Part shown: positions 1-12,495 of the stretch, piece after piece
Position numbering within the stretch: the first letter of the stretch is position 1
Layout: every line of letters starts with the position of its first letter
DNA from: Silene latifolia
Lineage: Eukaryota > Streptophyta > Magnoliopsida > Caryophyllales > Caryophyllaceae
Direction: 5' to 3'
NCBI RefSeq assembly: GCF_048544455.1
Contig: NC_133538.1
Location: 435,238,311 to 435,302,310 of the forward strand
Length of the DNA stretch: 64,000 nucleotides
Notes under the pieces: generated by a model
Told to the model about the DNA's origin: nothing
What the model saw: only the letters and a program-made list of their open reading frames with translations
Database searches by the model: none
Translations under genes and position numbers: made by a program

Positions 1-735
1 GGCATAAAGAGGAGATATATTAAGGAAGTCAAAGATGGGATAAATAAGGGTATAGTTGGAAAGTCAATGTCAAATTCGGGCGACACTAAGTAAAACACGG
101 GCGACAAAAAGCAGCACCCTCTATGAAGGAATATAGTTTTAATAAATTGCGGCTTTTTTTTTTTTATAAATTGTAAGAAATTTAAAATCATTATCATTAT
201 AGTTTTTAAACAAATTGATTTTTAATGGTAAAAATATCACACTATCTGATGGACCCTAACAATATTTTAAGCTAAAATAAAGGGCAATTGTGAATTTTTG
301 TAAGTTTCGATTTTTGTAAGAACAATCATTTTTGTAAGTTTCGATTATTTTTTACAAAATGTGACTCACTTGTGTGGCTGAACTTTTTTCATTGTTCCAC
401 ACCTTTCGGCACCGATATTGTTATAGCTAGGAGACCAGGAGACAACCTAAAACATACTCCACCCAAGTATTCTTTCCGTACCAAAGTCTACTTCACCTTG
501 TACTGTAATGACAACATTATTGTTGTTTTACTACTGCTGCGATATTGAAATTCAATATTACCTCGACTTACACTAGCTGACTCGACAATGTGTTCATAGC
601 ACAACAAAACGATCCTAAACTAGCACGTCCATTAAGAACTGAACACCCGAACTTAAGTTAACTCGTTACATTTGCATCCAGGATTAGTTTTCCGGTTGTT
701 ATAGAATGTGTCACCAGAGCTTCGAATCCCTGTTG
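1..735. other. 3' flank of the MSI4/FVE gene, no gene seen
   Basis: AT-rich sequence beyond the stop codon of the minus-strand WD-40 gene. It should contain that gene's 3' UTR and polyadenylation region. I see no coding signal, no LTR or TIR pair and no clear repeat here. A short T tract lies near 157-166. Confidence 0.5.
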
Positions 736-3700
736 TCAAGCAGAATGATTAACGTCTTTGGTAGGAGTAGGCGAGCAAGCGGCTACATGGGATCTGAATT
801 TGTCCAGCTCAGCCAAAACTTCCTCTTCTGGTCTGTACAGCAAGTCTATTATGCGCCATATCTGCAACGCCCAGATGATGTCCGGTTTAGGACACTAATA
901 GCAACCCAAGAAAATGGAAATTGCGATGATAAATATAGATTACCTGCAATGTTCCACCTCCAGCAGAGCTTGAACAGTCATCTGATACACTAACCAGAGT
1001 CCATGGATCTATCGAATTCCAGTGGAAGTCCACCACTTTGTCCCTATCCCCCATACAAGAAACAGTTAGTCTGAAAGCTTCTGGATACGAGGTAATCAGT
1101 TTTTGCGAGACCTCAGTTCATTCGGGTCAAGTCAGTACAGGTCAAGTCATTTCAAGCTCATGTATGTTTCACATGTTCTATTATCGGATGAGTTCGGGGC
1201 TTTGGCCAGGCTCATTTTCAAGTAAATGGTTACAAGTCGGGTGAATTCGGTATATGAACTCGGGTCTGTTTTGCCAAGTCTAGAGTCTCTTTATTTAAAC
1301 AGCTGACAAGAAACTAAACGTGAAGCCATACCTGTGTCCAGCATGTCTGAAAAACAAGCCTGCAGGATGGTTTGACTTTTTACCTCCGCTCTCTGTTTCC
1401 ATCTTACTAACCTGAGCATCAAAACAAATGAGAGTTACTGTTACTACTTACTAGCATATGTATGGAATAATGGCTGCAAGATTTTGGCAAAGTTCACACT
1501 AATAGATTTATTGTTATTCGTCAACAATGAATATGTGTGATCACCCAGAGCAGTTAGATCAACATCTATAAGGGTAAATCTAGCTTAAACCGGCTAAAAT
1601 ATGGGCAATACCGAATGGTGTAGCCAAAACCATAAGTGCGTCAGATTAAATGAAATCTACGATGGTATATAGCCATAGTTATTCCGACTTCCGAGCTAAA
1701 AAAGCTAAAGTTGGTAAACGTAGAATGGCAATATAGTACTCCATAACTAATGAACATGTTTCAACCACCACTAAAGCGTGCCATCTGAAGCCTCCAATTC
1801 TCGATGCACTTTTTTATTTGTCACTCAGAAACGAGCTCTCAGTGTTATTAACAAAAGGAGGAGAGGGGAAGGAGGGGTAAGGTTGAGAAAGCCCTTACAC
1901 CCTAGTTGAAATGACAGACTGGAAAAGAGATCATATGCTAAAGCTAGTTGTTTACACACCTTTTCATAATCCCAGATGTTTAGCAAGCCATCTTCAGCAG
2001 CGCTGCCAAAAATCGATCTATTATGCGGTGACCACTGCATCAAAAACCATTATTAATCCTCAAGGGGATCTTCCAGAATCTACATATAAAGTAATGTAAT
2101 TTAGAAGGCTTCAGCCATATTGAAGTACTACAAACCTGAACACAAAGGACAGGAGCATCATGACCCTGAAATTTATGAACAGGTGATCCAACTCCACTAG
2201 CAGTAAGATTACGGCGATCAAACAAATTAATAGAACTATCCGCTGACCTGAAAGCGTCGCAACATGATCATCATCAATATTTAAACATGCTTTACCATAT
2301 ACTCCCTCAATTCACTTGGACAAACTTTTTTTTTTGGAAAATCAAACCAATTCACTACATCTTAATTTTAGGGCATACTTTACGTTCAGGGGAAAAAGTA
2401 CCCTAAGTATGTGGGTTCCAAAACCCATACTTGCACTCTACGTTCACTTGAGCCGTTGAGATATATACTCTGCCCACTTGCCTCTTTCTTAAAACCATGG
2501 TGTGTATATGGAAGTGTAATGAATCAAATGAATGGAGTACTTGGGACTAAGGAGTTATTTTAATGCACAGAAGAAACCTACCCAGTTAGAATGAGGTTTT
2601 CATCATGTGGATTCCAGTCAACACAGTGAAGATCAGCATTGTGAGCTTTCTCAACCTGATACGGTGTAAGATTAACTATCGTCATTTCTCTAGCAAAAAA
2701 ATGGATAAGTAGATATATTGCAGTAAAGGCACTAATTTTTCTATATTATGCAAGAGACATCATGAAAGATAAGCTGTTGAAAATATTGAATAGCAAATCA
2801 TGATTCATTAGAGCCATACCCCTCATCTTGAGCGTGACAATTCAGATAGCTTACACTATGATAGCTAACAGATCAATTGCAGTTGGCAAAGCATGATGGT
2901 ACAATATAGTGATATACTTGTAGCAATTAAAACGCCTTTATTCAATGATGTCATTCCCTACCGAGTAATTTATGTGGCAAGTGGAAAGTGGCAGTGGCAA
3001 CCAAATAAGACAATCTAAATATTATTGCATTTTAATAGCCAATTTTCATTTCACTCTACTAAAACACCGTAAAACAGCAACATCTAGCCAAGCAGTATTA
3101 CCTTAGTCACTGGTGTCAATCCAGCTCTTGCATCCCATAGTATGAGACAGGAGTCATCACCCACGCTGCAAAACTGCTGTGCACTTTCATACACAAACAT
3201 CACGTGTCAATATAAAAGCAGAACGAAGCCACACACTAATCGGCAACTAAATGGTCAGATGAAAAAATTGATTGACTATTGCAAGTAGCGAGAGTATATC
3301 TGGACATGTGTCAAACATCAATGCATGCATTCAGCATGGCGCTGATAAATTCTGATCCATTATTTGAATCTAGAAGGAAGCATCATTCTAGCTCTATCCC
3401 ACTGCAGTGTATATTATCACTACAAGGCAGATTCACAGTACCAGTGGGAGTGACAATATTCAATTATGTGAGTCCCTGAATCATATCAACCAGGGTTGCC
3501 TAATTCGCTCTAGACCCTAGCGAATCGCGAATCGATACGATCGTATCAATTCGGGATTCGTTAGCGTATCAGTTCGCCCTAATACTGTCAGAATTCGCTC
3601 AGATGGAGCGAACTGGAATACTGTGCGAAAACAAGAAAAACTGAGAAAAAAAAGTTCAGTAATGAAAGATACTTACATTTTGATATGGTGGAAAATGGAA

Positions 3701-6700
3701 ATGATTCAAAGGAAATTGAGATGAAGGGAGGATCAAGCAAGAAGATGAAGCTGTTGGTCACCATTGATGAATGACGAGCATGGAGGATTAAGGAAGAAGA
3801 TGAAGGCTCAAGGCTGTTTCAACTGATGAAGAAAAAAAAGTTTATGGGTATTGGGAAGGAGATCAGAAGGAGATCAACGGATGAAGCTGATGAAGAAGTT
3901 TATGGGAATTGGTAATTTGGGTAGAAAAGTCTTTATTGGGAACTGTAAAGATTTTTTTGTTTTATTGATATTTTATTAATGTGATTGGAAGTTGGAATAC
4001 TGATTATTGGAAAAAAAAATTTGACTTTTGCTTTTTTTTTTTATATTTTCAATCATGAATATCCAAAAATATTTTTTATTTTATTTGTTTTGTACATTAA
4101 GCGAATCGATACGAATTAGCGAATTATATTATTTTTAATACGCTAACGTATCGGATACGCTCAATAGAGCGAATCGCGAATTCGTATTACGAATTCGTAT
4201 CGAGCGTATTACGTATTCGGCAACCCTGATATCAACCATTTAAACCTCTTCCTTGATTACAAAGTGGTAGTCTATGTATAAGAAGTCGGAACAATTTACA
4301 ATGAGTAAGATACCTTGAGGGGCAAAATTGAACATCTTCAACAGTATCCTCATGTCCCAGATAGATGCCTCGAGGTCCAATAGAAGGATTATCTGAATTT
4401 CCATTACCAGCTTTCTTTATGTTGCTGCCACTGTTGGGAGATTTTGCTGACCCTGGTTCGGTTGCCAATGTTGAGATATGATCATGGATGCTCCACAAAA
4501 CAACTGACTTATCCTTTCCTGTGTGGTAACATATATAATGGTTAGCACAAACACACAGCACAAACAATAACCTCAAAAACCTGCCTCTACCAAAGAATTG
4601 AGCTATTGACCCGACTCACGAACAAGTCATGGTCAGATACGGACCAGTTTAAGAAAAATGAACAAGTTGTAATAAGTACCTCCAGAAAGCACCAGCGGTT
4701 CAGAAGAGCACATTGCAAGAGCGAATTCAGCATTATCTTGATGACCAGTCAGAGTCTGCAAGACAAGAAATTAAAGAATACTATGTATAACAAAACCATC
4801 ACACAAGGAAGTCATTTACTACTTTTAAAACTATATTTTTTTATAATTACACCGTACAGTTTGACTTGCAGTTACCAAACAGCATGTAGAAATGCAGTCA
4901 TAAGGAACAAAATAGGTTTCTCTGAATACAGAATAATGAAACTATTCAGAAGAAAAAAGGCATATGTTTGAGACACACCAAATCTGGACGAGAGGCAGGT
5001 GTTCCCAAATTAGCAGGACGATTAGGTTGGCTTTCCAGATCCCAAATATAAACCTGATCAGACCAATACAGTGACTTTTGTTAAATGTTCACCAATGAAT
5101 CAGAACAGAGTTGAATCGTCTTCTGCTACAAAATGTCATAGTATCATTTTCACTTACATCTGGACTGTCGGTATGAGTTGCAACTATATTACTGTTCTGG
5201 GGGAGCTCCCTAATCCTGTTTACCTGCATAACCACAGTGATCGATTTTACGCACGGCTATAAAAACTTTCCAATACAGCAGCTAACATAAAGTGATCAAT
5301 CAATGGGGGCAAAGAAAGCCATTGAGACGACTTCAAGGTTTATCATTGCATTTCAATTTAAAAGAAGAAAACAAGATGATTGGTTTAAGTTTTTGTAGCG
5401 TTCAAGATGAGAGAGTTGTACAAACTTGGTCCATTTGTTAGAATACAACACCTAGTGACCTAGCAGTAAAATCCCGCAGCAAAAGGCTACAATGCTGGAC
5501 CCATTATAAATTCAACAAACGACAAGGAGAGCTTCGAAGTTAACATTACTAGATGAAGAAGATGAAAGCCACCTGTGATTTAATGAACTTAACAAAACAA
5601 TACAATAAAAATAAGAAAACCAGAACGCTTGACATTGTGTCAGGCCAACTTGCCTATTTTCCTCCATTAACAATTTAAAATGAACCCCTGTGCACCATCA
5701 CAGGTCCGAGTTGAGACCTACTTTGCCAATTGTTATGTTCCATTCACACTCAAAAGATGACAAGTTGTTTCAGCTTTCCTTATTGTTCTAATAAAAAAGC
5801 TCTTCTTTGGTTTACCCTCAATTTTTTCTAGTGACCCCACTAGTTCCTTTTAAATATTGAAGAGATGAATAAAAGAAGCAAGGAAGAGAAAATCACACTA
5901 AAGATATTGTATAATACGTGAAAAGTGACAATCTATTTACTACAATGTTCTAAAACGCTACACAGCTTCATCTGGTAAATTACACTTACAATATCTTCCA
6001 GTTAGAGGCATAACTGAAAAGTCAGAATCAATCACCTCACATCGAGACAATAAACAGTTAACCCCAGACACAATAGAGAAGCCCAAAGTTAGTAAAAAAC
6101 ACTCCGCATCTTATTGTAGGAATGCATATGCAAATGTGGATACAGCCAGCCAGCAAGGAAAATATTAGATATACCTCACCGGGATGTATTATCGTTTTGA
6201 ACTTCCTCACAAAGGGAGAACGAGCCTCTTCATTGAACTGAAAGGATAAGAACGGAAGACCACATAAAAAAGTGAAACAGTTGAGCCAGAACGATTACTG
6301 ATGATAGATGGTTGACATGATATAAGAATACCTTCGATATATGTTCTGCAGCAGCAACCCTGGGTTTCACGACTTCAACATTGGCAATCACGAGGGTATT
6401 AGGAACACTCCCATCAGTCTGCAAACAAGTGTATTAGAAGCTTCTAAAGATATGGTCTAGACCACAGAAACAAATCTACTTGGTCTTATTTATCATAGCA
6501 TTGTCTGAAAGTGTTCCTGTAAAGTTAAGAATTTCTCCCCCAGGAAAAAAGAAAGAGACGTAGTGAATCTTGTTAAGAGGATAAAGCACAATATCATCAC
6601 TAGACACTCCCTTTAACTTATTGTGATTAGCATTTTAATACCTGTTCTGAGAGATAAAGACGTTGGCGGTTCTTGTAAGTTGCCTCCTCAATCAACGGGC

Positions 6701-8368
6701 CCCATCTAAAACATTAGACAAGTATCTTAGAGAATTAAGTAGACATTCGTCAGCACAGCTTACAATCGAAATGGCCAAAACACTATTAGAGTATACAGGA
6801 GAGGCAAATGAATGCAACTAGTGCAGTGAGAAGGCCGCAATGCACTCTTCTCATCAACAGGCAATGATATAGTGATACACATTGCTATAACTAGCAAACT
6901 GCTCAGCCTAAATGACCCAACCTGAGCCATTTCCAAACAATCAAATATGACCCAAAACCTGAATGAACCCGGCCATTCTGGTCTGACCTGAATTTTACTG
7001 GCCTAAATGTGATCCTTACCCAGTAAATGACTTAATACTAAGTTGCTAACACATCCAAAACATACCTGAACCCAAAGTGACCCGGTCCAACCCAATCTAA
7101 ATAACCTGTTTGCAATCTCTAAACTTTTGTGCATCCCTCCAACATTCCCCCATCCAGACAAATTTGAAAAGGCAACTACCTATCCCAGGACTCTAGGACC
7201 TGCATTTCATTTTACATGCTGGCATTCTTCCGAGTTTCTACAAATAAGGGTAGATATGCAACTGTAGGTCCCGCTGCGGTTAACTGAACTCTATTATCAC
7301 CAAATATTGCCCTCTGCCATGTAATCAATAGTTGGCATACACAAACAAGCTACAACATAGTTCAAAATCAAACTCTCTCTTGCTAGTGTATCCAACAAAC
7401 CACATTCTTGCATCCACATGAATAAGAGATAGAAGAACACAAACACAAACACAAACACAAACACAAACACAAACACAAACACAAACACAAACACAAACAA
7501 CCAAAGACAACATCTTTGCACATTTCACACTCAATATTCCCACAAAACCCAAACATTGTTCAAATTCAACTTTGCCATAACCAACAAACACACCCAAAAA
7601 TAAATCAAAACCCCAATATATTAAAAACCCACCCAAACGATACCATCTTCTATATCAAACACTTAAAATTCCTTATCTGGGCAACTACAAAAACCCGAAA
7701 CCGAATCAAAACCCCACCACACCAAAGACCCAGAAAAACCCATCAAAAAGATCCTACATTTCCTACCTAATAGGCTAATACAAAAACTCCTTATCTAGGC
7801 AACTAAAAAAACCCGCAACCCGAATCAAAACCTCCACTATACCAAAAACCCAGTAAAACCCACCAAAAAGATCCCACATTTCCTGCCTAATACTAAAATT
7901 CCTTCTCTTGGCAACTAAAAAACCCCGAAACCGAATCAAAACCCCAGTATACCAAACACCCAGAAAAATCCACCAAAAAGATCCCACATTTTCTATCACA
8001 CACTAAAAATCCTCTTCTGGGCAACTAAAAAAACTCGAAACCCGAATCAAAACCCCAGTATACCAAAAACCCAGAAAAACCCACCAAAAAGATTCCACAT
8101 TTTCTATCAAAAACTAAAATTCCTGTTCTGGGTAACTAAAAAAACACAAAATTACACTGCAAAAACCAATAAAAACACAAAATTACACTATAAAATCCAA
8201 AAAAAAACAGTAAAATTAAGAGTTTTAGCGAGACCTGCAAGAGAGAGAAGGCCAAACGAGGTTATGATTGGCAAGCCAATCATATAAAATAGGAACAAGA
8301 GATTTCCATTGACTGTATTTCTCATCAACACTCAATGCTTTCTTGCCTCCTTTCCCTTTCTCCGTCAT
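736..8368 (-). CDS. MSI4: WD-40 repeat histone-binding protein MSI4/FVE-like
   Basis: Fifteen exons, read from the minus strand: 8368-8235, 6705-6642, 6418-6332, 6237-6175, 5223-5158, 5053-4979, 4755-4680, 4518-4314, 3183-3102, 2655-2582, 2247-2136, 2034-1960, 1411-1332, 1043-944, 861-736. They sum to 1419 nt, 472 aa plus TGA, with GT-AG at every junction and consistent phase. Residues about 14-50 form the RbAp46/48-type H4-binding segment (YDWLANHNLVWPSLSCRWG). WD repeats follow, for example GHQDNAEFA near 167, GKDKSVVLW near 189, GHEDTVEDV, GSADSSINLFD near 309 and EDGLLNIWD near 360. In Arabidopsis the family acts in the nucleus with histone deacetylase and Polycomb-type complexes; FVE represses FLC and acts in flowering and cold response. 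The start ATG lies just 3' of a GA-rich 5' UTR tract. The N-terminus begins MTEKGKGGKKAL and is shorter than that of Arabidopsis FVE, lacking its basic KKRGRKPK stretch. The MSI5 paralogue is the main alternative name. Confidence 0.95.
3491..4228. mobile_element. hAT-type MITE in MSI4/FVE intron 8
   Basis: A 738-bp insertion with 10-bp perfect terminal inverted repeats, CAGGGTTGCC at the left end and GGCAACCCTG at the right. It is flanked by a perfect 8-bp target duplication ATATCAAC (3483-3490 and 4229-4236). CAGGG termini with an 8-bp duplication are diagnostic of the hAT superfamily. The subterminal regions carry many copies of a GCGAATCG/AATTCGC motif, as expected of transposase-binding subterminal repeats. 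There is no transposase ORF, so it is non-autonomous. It lies between exons 8 and 9 and does not touch splice sites. Confidence 0.93.
7437..7500. repeat. (ACAAAC)n microsatellite
   Basis: About ten perfect tandem copies of the hexamer ACAAAC inside intron 1 of the MSI4/FVE gene. Reverse-strand reading gives artefactual Val-Phe and Cys-Val repeat ORFs that are not genes. Confidence 0.97.
7671..8150. repeat. Tandem repeat, about 110-bp unit, in MSI4/FVE intron 1
   Basis: Four full units and a partial fifth, starting near 7671, 7789, 7901, 8011 and 8122 (spacings 118, 112, 110 and 111 bp). Each unit opens with a variant of CCTTATCTGGGCAACTA, contains CCGAATCAAAACC and an ACCCAGAAAAACCCACC-like core, and ends near TCCCACATTTTCTA. 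A degenerate partial unit precedes 7671. The copies have diverged by point changes and small indels. Confidence 0.9.
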
Positions 8369-8430
8369 CTCTCTCTCTCTCTCTCCTATTTTCCCGCTTT
8401 TTTCTACAAAAAAAAAAAAAAAAAAAAAAA
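8366..8430 (-). promoter_or_regulatory. GA-rich 5' leader and homopolymer tract of MSI4/FVE
   Basis: On the minus strand the ATG (8368-8366) is immediately preceded by about nine GA dinucleotides, and 25 bases further upstream by a 23-T run (A23 on the plus strand, 8408-8430). GA/CT-rich leaders are common in plant 5' UTRs. The T run followed by GTAG resembles a 3' splice site, so a 5' UTR intron is possible but unproven. Confidence 0.55.
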
Positions 8431-8432
8431 CT

Positions 8433-10054
8433 CCTTTCTCAGTTACTCAGGTTGTGTCACTGTGTGAGACTGAGCACTGAGCAGTGTGTCGAGTTATACA
8501 GAGTTCTGTATTGTGGGATTTGTTAAAGGCTGGACCTTTTTTGGCCCATTGGTTTGGATTTGGGAACTAATTTGACGGCCTAATTGATAGATTGATGCCC
8601 TAGTTTTATGGCAATGTTGTTGTTGTATCAAATGGGTTAATGTCTTCCGTTGGTGCTTAAATTTTGCGTGGCCGCTTTATTTGACCCCAGGAACTTTCTA
8701 TGCGATTTTCGGAGAATTTTGTTTCGGGACCCCGGAATCCCGAAAAACCGTGTATTATACACTTCAATTTCAGCCGTTCGGGAGGTCGTACCGGACCCGG
8801 TTTCTTTTTCTCCCTGTTTTTTAATCACGCGTCCTACCTCATTTCAGGAGTTAACCTGTTCGATTTCAGCCTCAAATAACGAGTTTTAACGCATTTTTCA
8901 CGATAATCCGAGTTTCGGCGAATGCTGGTTAGTGTTGGTAATCGAGTCACTCCGATTGGTTGTAGCCTGTAGGATATCAGTTTTGTGATGAGTCAATATG
9001 GGTGTTGGTTGGGTTCAAGCCGACTATTATCGTGTAACGGATTGGGTTTTTACTGGGTTTGGGTTTTGTCAAGTTATTATAGGATAATGTTCTTTGGGTT
9101 TATGCCAGGTTGTCAATTGTCATTGTGTGAGTGTGTGACTAGTGGGTCGGTTTGGTTGAGGTCATTATTTGGTTAAGTTATTTTGAGTTTGGACCAATAA
9201 TATCGTTTAGAGCTATTTTCAGGTGCATTTATTTTAGTTATAAATTAAAAGAATAAAAAAATCAGTTTGATTTTATTTGAATTATAAATTAAATTAACTT
9301 CTTATCTTATCTAGTCATCCATGAGGTCGAGTTAGTAGTCAGGTGGCCAGTTCATATGGGGTCGGAGTAGACAAGGGATGTTATTAGATATCAGTTTAAC
9401 CTCAAGTCATGTCACCATGGCTACAGTTCACCAAATTTTCGAGTTTTGGTTAGCTTGAACTCGAGACTTCATATTTTTCTCAACACAAGTCAAGTCACCT
9501 TGGTTATAGTTTACCAAATGTTTTAGAAGTTAAATTTGAGTTACAGAGAAGAAAATCAATGAAGGACAACCGTAAAGAAAACTTTGGACAGCTCATATGT
9601 TAAAAAAAAAAAGATGGTATCGCTAAATCGTAGGGAGTTTTGATATCACTCTCTCACATACTTTGTGACGAGTCCATCTTTGAGAGGGTATAACCAAGAG
9701 CAAACCGGTGAGGAAATACCAAATTGACATTGATACTACAGAGGAGAGTACATTTGTTACAACAAAACTAAGGCAATGAAATATTGCCTCTACCAGAAAA
9801 GTACAACTACTTGGCACACAGGCACATGGACTACATAGTATCTGTCTCAATGTGCTATACTCCTTCCTCTAAAAGAAGGCTATTTACAAATTACAATGGC
9901 AATAACCCAATAGTGTGTTGCAATATATGTACAACTTCACCACGGTTAAAGCCGGAAAGATGATGGTATGGATGTAATAAGGAAAAATGCCGAAATGGAA
10001 TCCACTTGGGATTGAGCGATAAATATGACAGAAGATTGATCAAATCAAAGTGCT
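8433..10054. other. Intergenic: MSI4/FVE upstream region and beta-galactosidase 3' flank
   Basis: The two minus-strand genes are separated by about 1.7 kb. The right part should hold the 3' UTR of the beta-galactosidase gene and the left part the MSI4/FVE promoter. No credible ORF, TIR pair or LTR was found. Only a weak TATA-like match (GTATAAC, minus strand, near 8494) is visible upstream of the GA leader. Confidence 0.5.
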
Positions 10055-12464
10055 TTAGCTACAAATCGCCTCGACTGAAAGTTTCTTCATGACGTTTGGA
10101 CATGGGTCTCCTCCGAATAACTCAGGTTCAACGGTTATAGCACAACCGGCTTGCCCAACACAATTCTGTTACAGACAAAAAAAAGTTTTTTTTTTTTGTT
10201 AAGACGTGTAAGATACTGGGGTAATGCTGTTATTTGATCAATAGAAATGGTGTGAAAGGTAGCATACCTTTTCAAATACGTCGTAAGACCTGGGGGCATG
10301 ACAGCTCCCTTGTCTGTAGTTTCCACACGACCCTTCTGGTGTTCCGAAACTGGCAAATTTGATCGAAGTAATTTTCTGGCCGGGAGCACACCAAAGGTGA
10401 GCCTTCGGCCTTAAAGGCTTGTTAATCCTCCCAGATGCTTGCAAGTGCCAGTTTACTAGTGTCGGCTGCCATTCATTCATGTCTGAGCAAATACTGCTTA
10501 TTTCTTTCTTCATTAAAGAAATCCAGTTCGGGTCTCCTCCCAATTCTTCTAAAACAACCATCAAATTCCCTGTTGGCTTCAGCCACGAGCGAGGGACGTG
10601 ATACCTGAAATACTCGAAATCATTTACAGGTTAACTCCAACATCCATGTTATGACATACACAGTCATTCTTTTATAGCAGTATTTCAGTAAATAACAGGC
10701 GGTGCGGGAGTATAATATCTGTATGTAAAACCGCCTTACATTGGACTTTATGATAAATGGTGAACAAAACTGCTAGACTAGACTCACCATCTTTGGGAAG
10801 GATCTCCACAATACTTTAAGCATTTCTTCTCGGAAAAGTAGCCGGCATAATTGCAGGCACCACAAGAACCTTTTGCTGTATAAGCAGGCCAGTATCGCCC
10901 GATGTTCTTTCCATTTATCCAAACTTGACCTTTACCCATGTCACCCATATCTAACGCAAGTGGTTCGTTTCCTGGAGGAGCATTGAACATCGTCTGGACA
11001 CATGAACGAACTTATCAGCCTAAACTTCATTTTCGGCAAAGAATATTTCACAGCAGAGAAAAAAAAAACAAATCAGCAGGTCAGAACTACAAATACTTAC
11101 TTTGTACCAAGTCAGGGGTTGTTTCTGAGCGACGAACTTTCCCTGGACCCACTCGACATTGGAGACTCCGCTAAGTGAATCAAGACCCAACGATTCACCT
11201 CTAAGACCAATCTGAACAAAATCAAAGAATTTCAGTACTCCCTCCATCACATCCAATTTATATTGTTAGTATTTGACTTCGCTTGTCAAATGATGTCAGC
11301 TTCAACAAACATTTTCTCACTAACAGTAACTTTTTTTGAATGATAATATGAAGATAAATTTTACATTATACAGCTTGACCACCAATGTAAATAGAATAAA
11401 GGTCGTATCCGGAATATGAAAGGGTAGTGTGTAAGGGTATTATAAGGAGATTAACCTTATAGGACCATTTCTGCCATGTCAGATCTCTCTTTCCTTCGTT
11501 CAAACCACTTAGCGAGACAGGACCAAGAACACCGGCATTCCACATCTCAAAATGCGGGCCAACATTCTGAATTAAAAAAAAAAAAACATCAAGGAATTGC
11601 ATGGTTAATATAGAGGATCTGATCAGGGTGATTGATTATAAGACCATATCACATAGGATCAGTAGCGCAATAGGGCATACCGGGAGCCCAACGGCAATGC
11701 TCAGGAGAGAAATTTTGTTAACACCAGCCCGTAATTTCACACCTTCTTTAAAAGAGACCTTTGGGCTTTCAAGACTTCCATAAACAGTATCTGTGACAAA
11801 CACAGAAATTTGACTGTCATATGTCATTCAAACATTTAAAGCTAACTATGACCAACTAAGATAGGGTACTTCTCTTTTAATCAGTGAGTTAATGAGTTTA
11901 TGGGTTAGTCTCGCATTATATTAACATGAGACGTCTTTCAAGAGACGAATTGACTACGATTATGAATGAGGATACTCACCAGCTAATTGACCGTTGATGT
12001 AAACTTGCAAAGCATGGCCAGCAGACATTACACTGAGAACTGGCCAATTTCCACCTTTCAAAAATCCCTCATTGTGATCAATTACAACACTGTCATGAAA
12101 AATAAACGCATAAGAAACCAAAACTGAATCACAGTGAAAAGTTACAGACTAGAGAAACTCGAGGGTGCTAAGAACTCACTCAGTCATATACCACAGGTAG
12201 TCAGTCATATCTCTAGTGGTGTTTATTTGTTCAACTAGTCCCACGGATGTAAATGTACTGTCATCAATGGAAGCTGTCTGTTCATTGTATGATTGCCAAG
12301 CGAAGTTGCGATGAACAGGAGTATACTTCATTATCGCACTCTGGGCACCAACCTGCAACATGGTTACACTGTTTAATACTGTTTTAAACCCGATGTCATG
12401 AATGTGATCTACCATACATATTTCTGATGGAGCTAAAGTTAAACTTTAGGAGACAGTTATCACC

Positions 12465-12495
<31 letters not shown>

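Noticed and set aside
7297..7636. Reverse-strand ORFs with long Val-Phe and Cys-Val repeats
   Set aside because: They are translations of the (ACAAAC)n microsatellite in an intron, not genes.
8637..8889. Overlapping ORFs on both strands between the two genes
   Set aside because: No homology recognised, no splice or codon signal, and mutually overlapping frames typical of chance ORFs.
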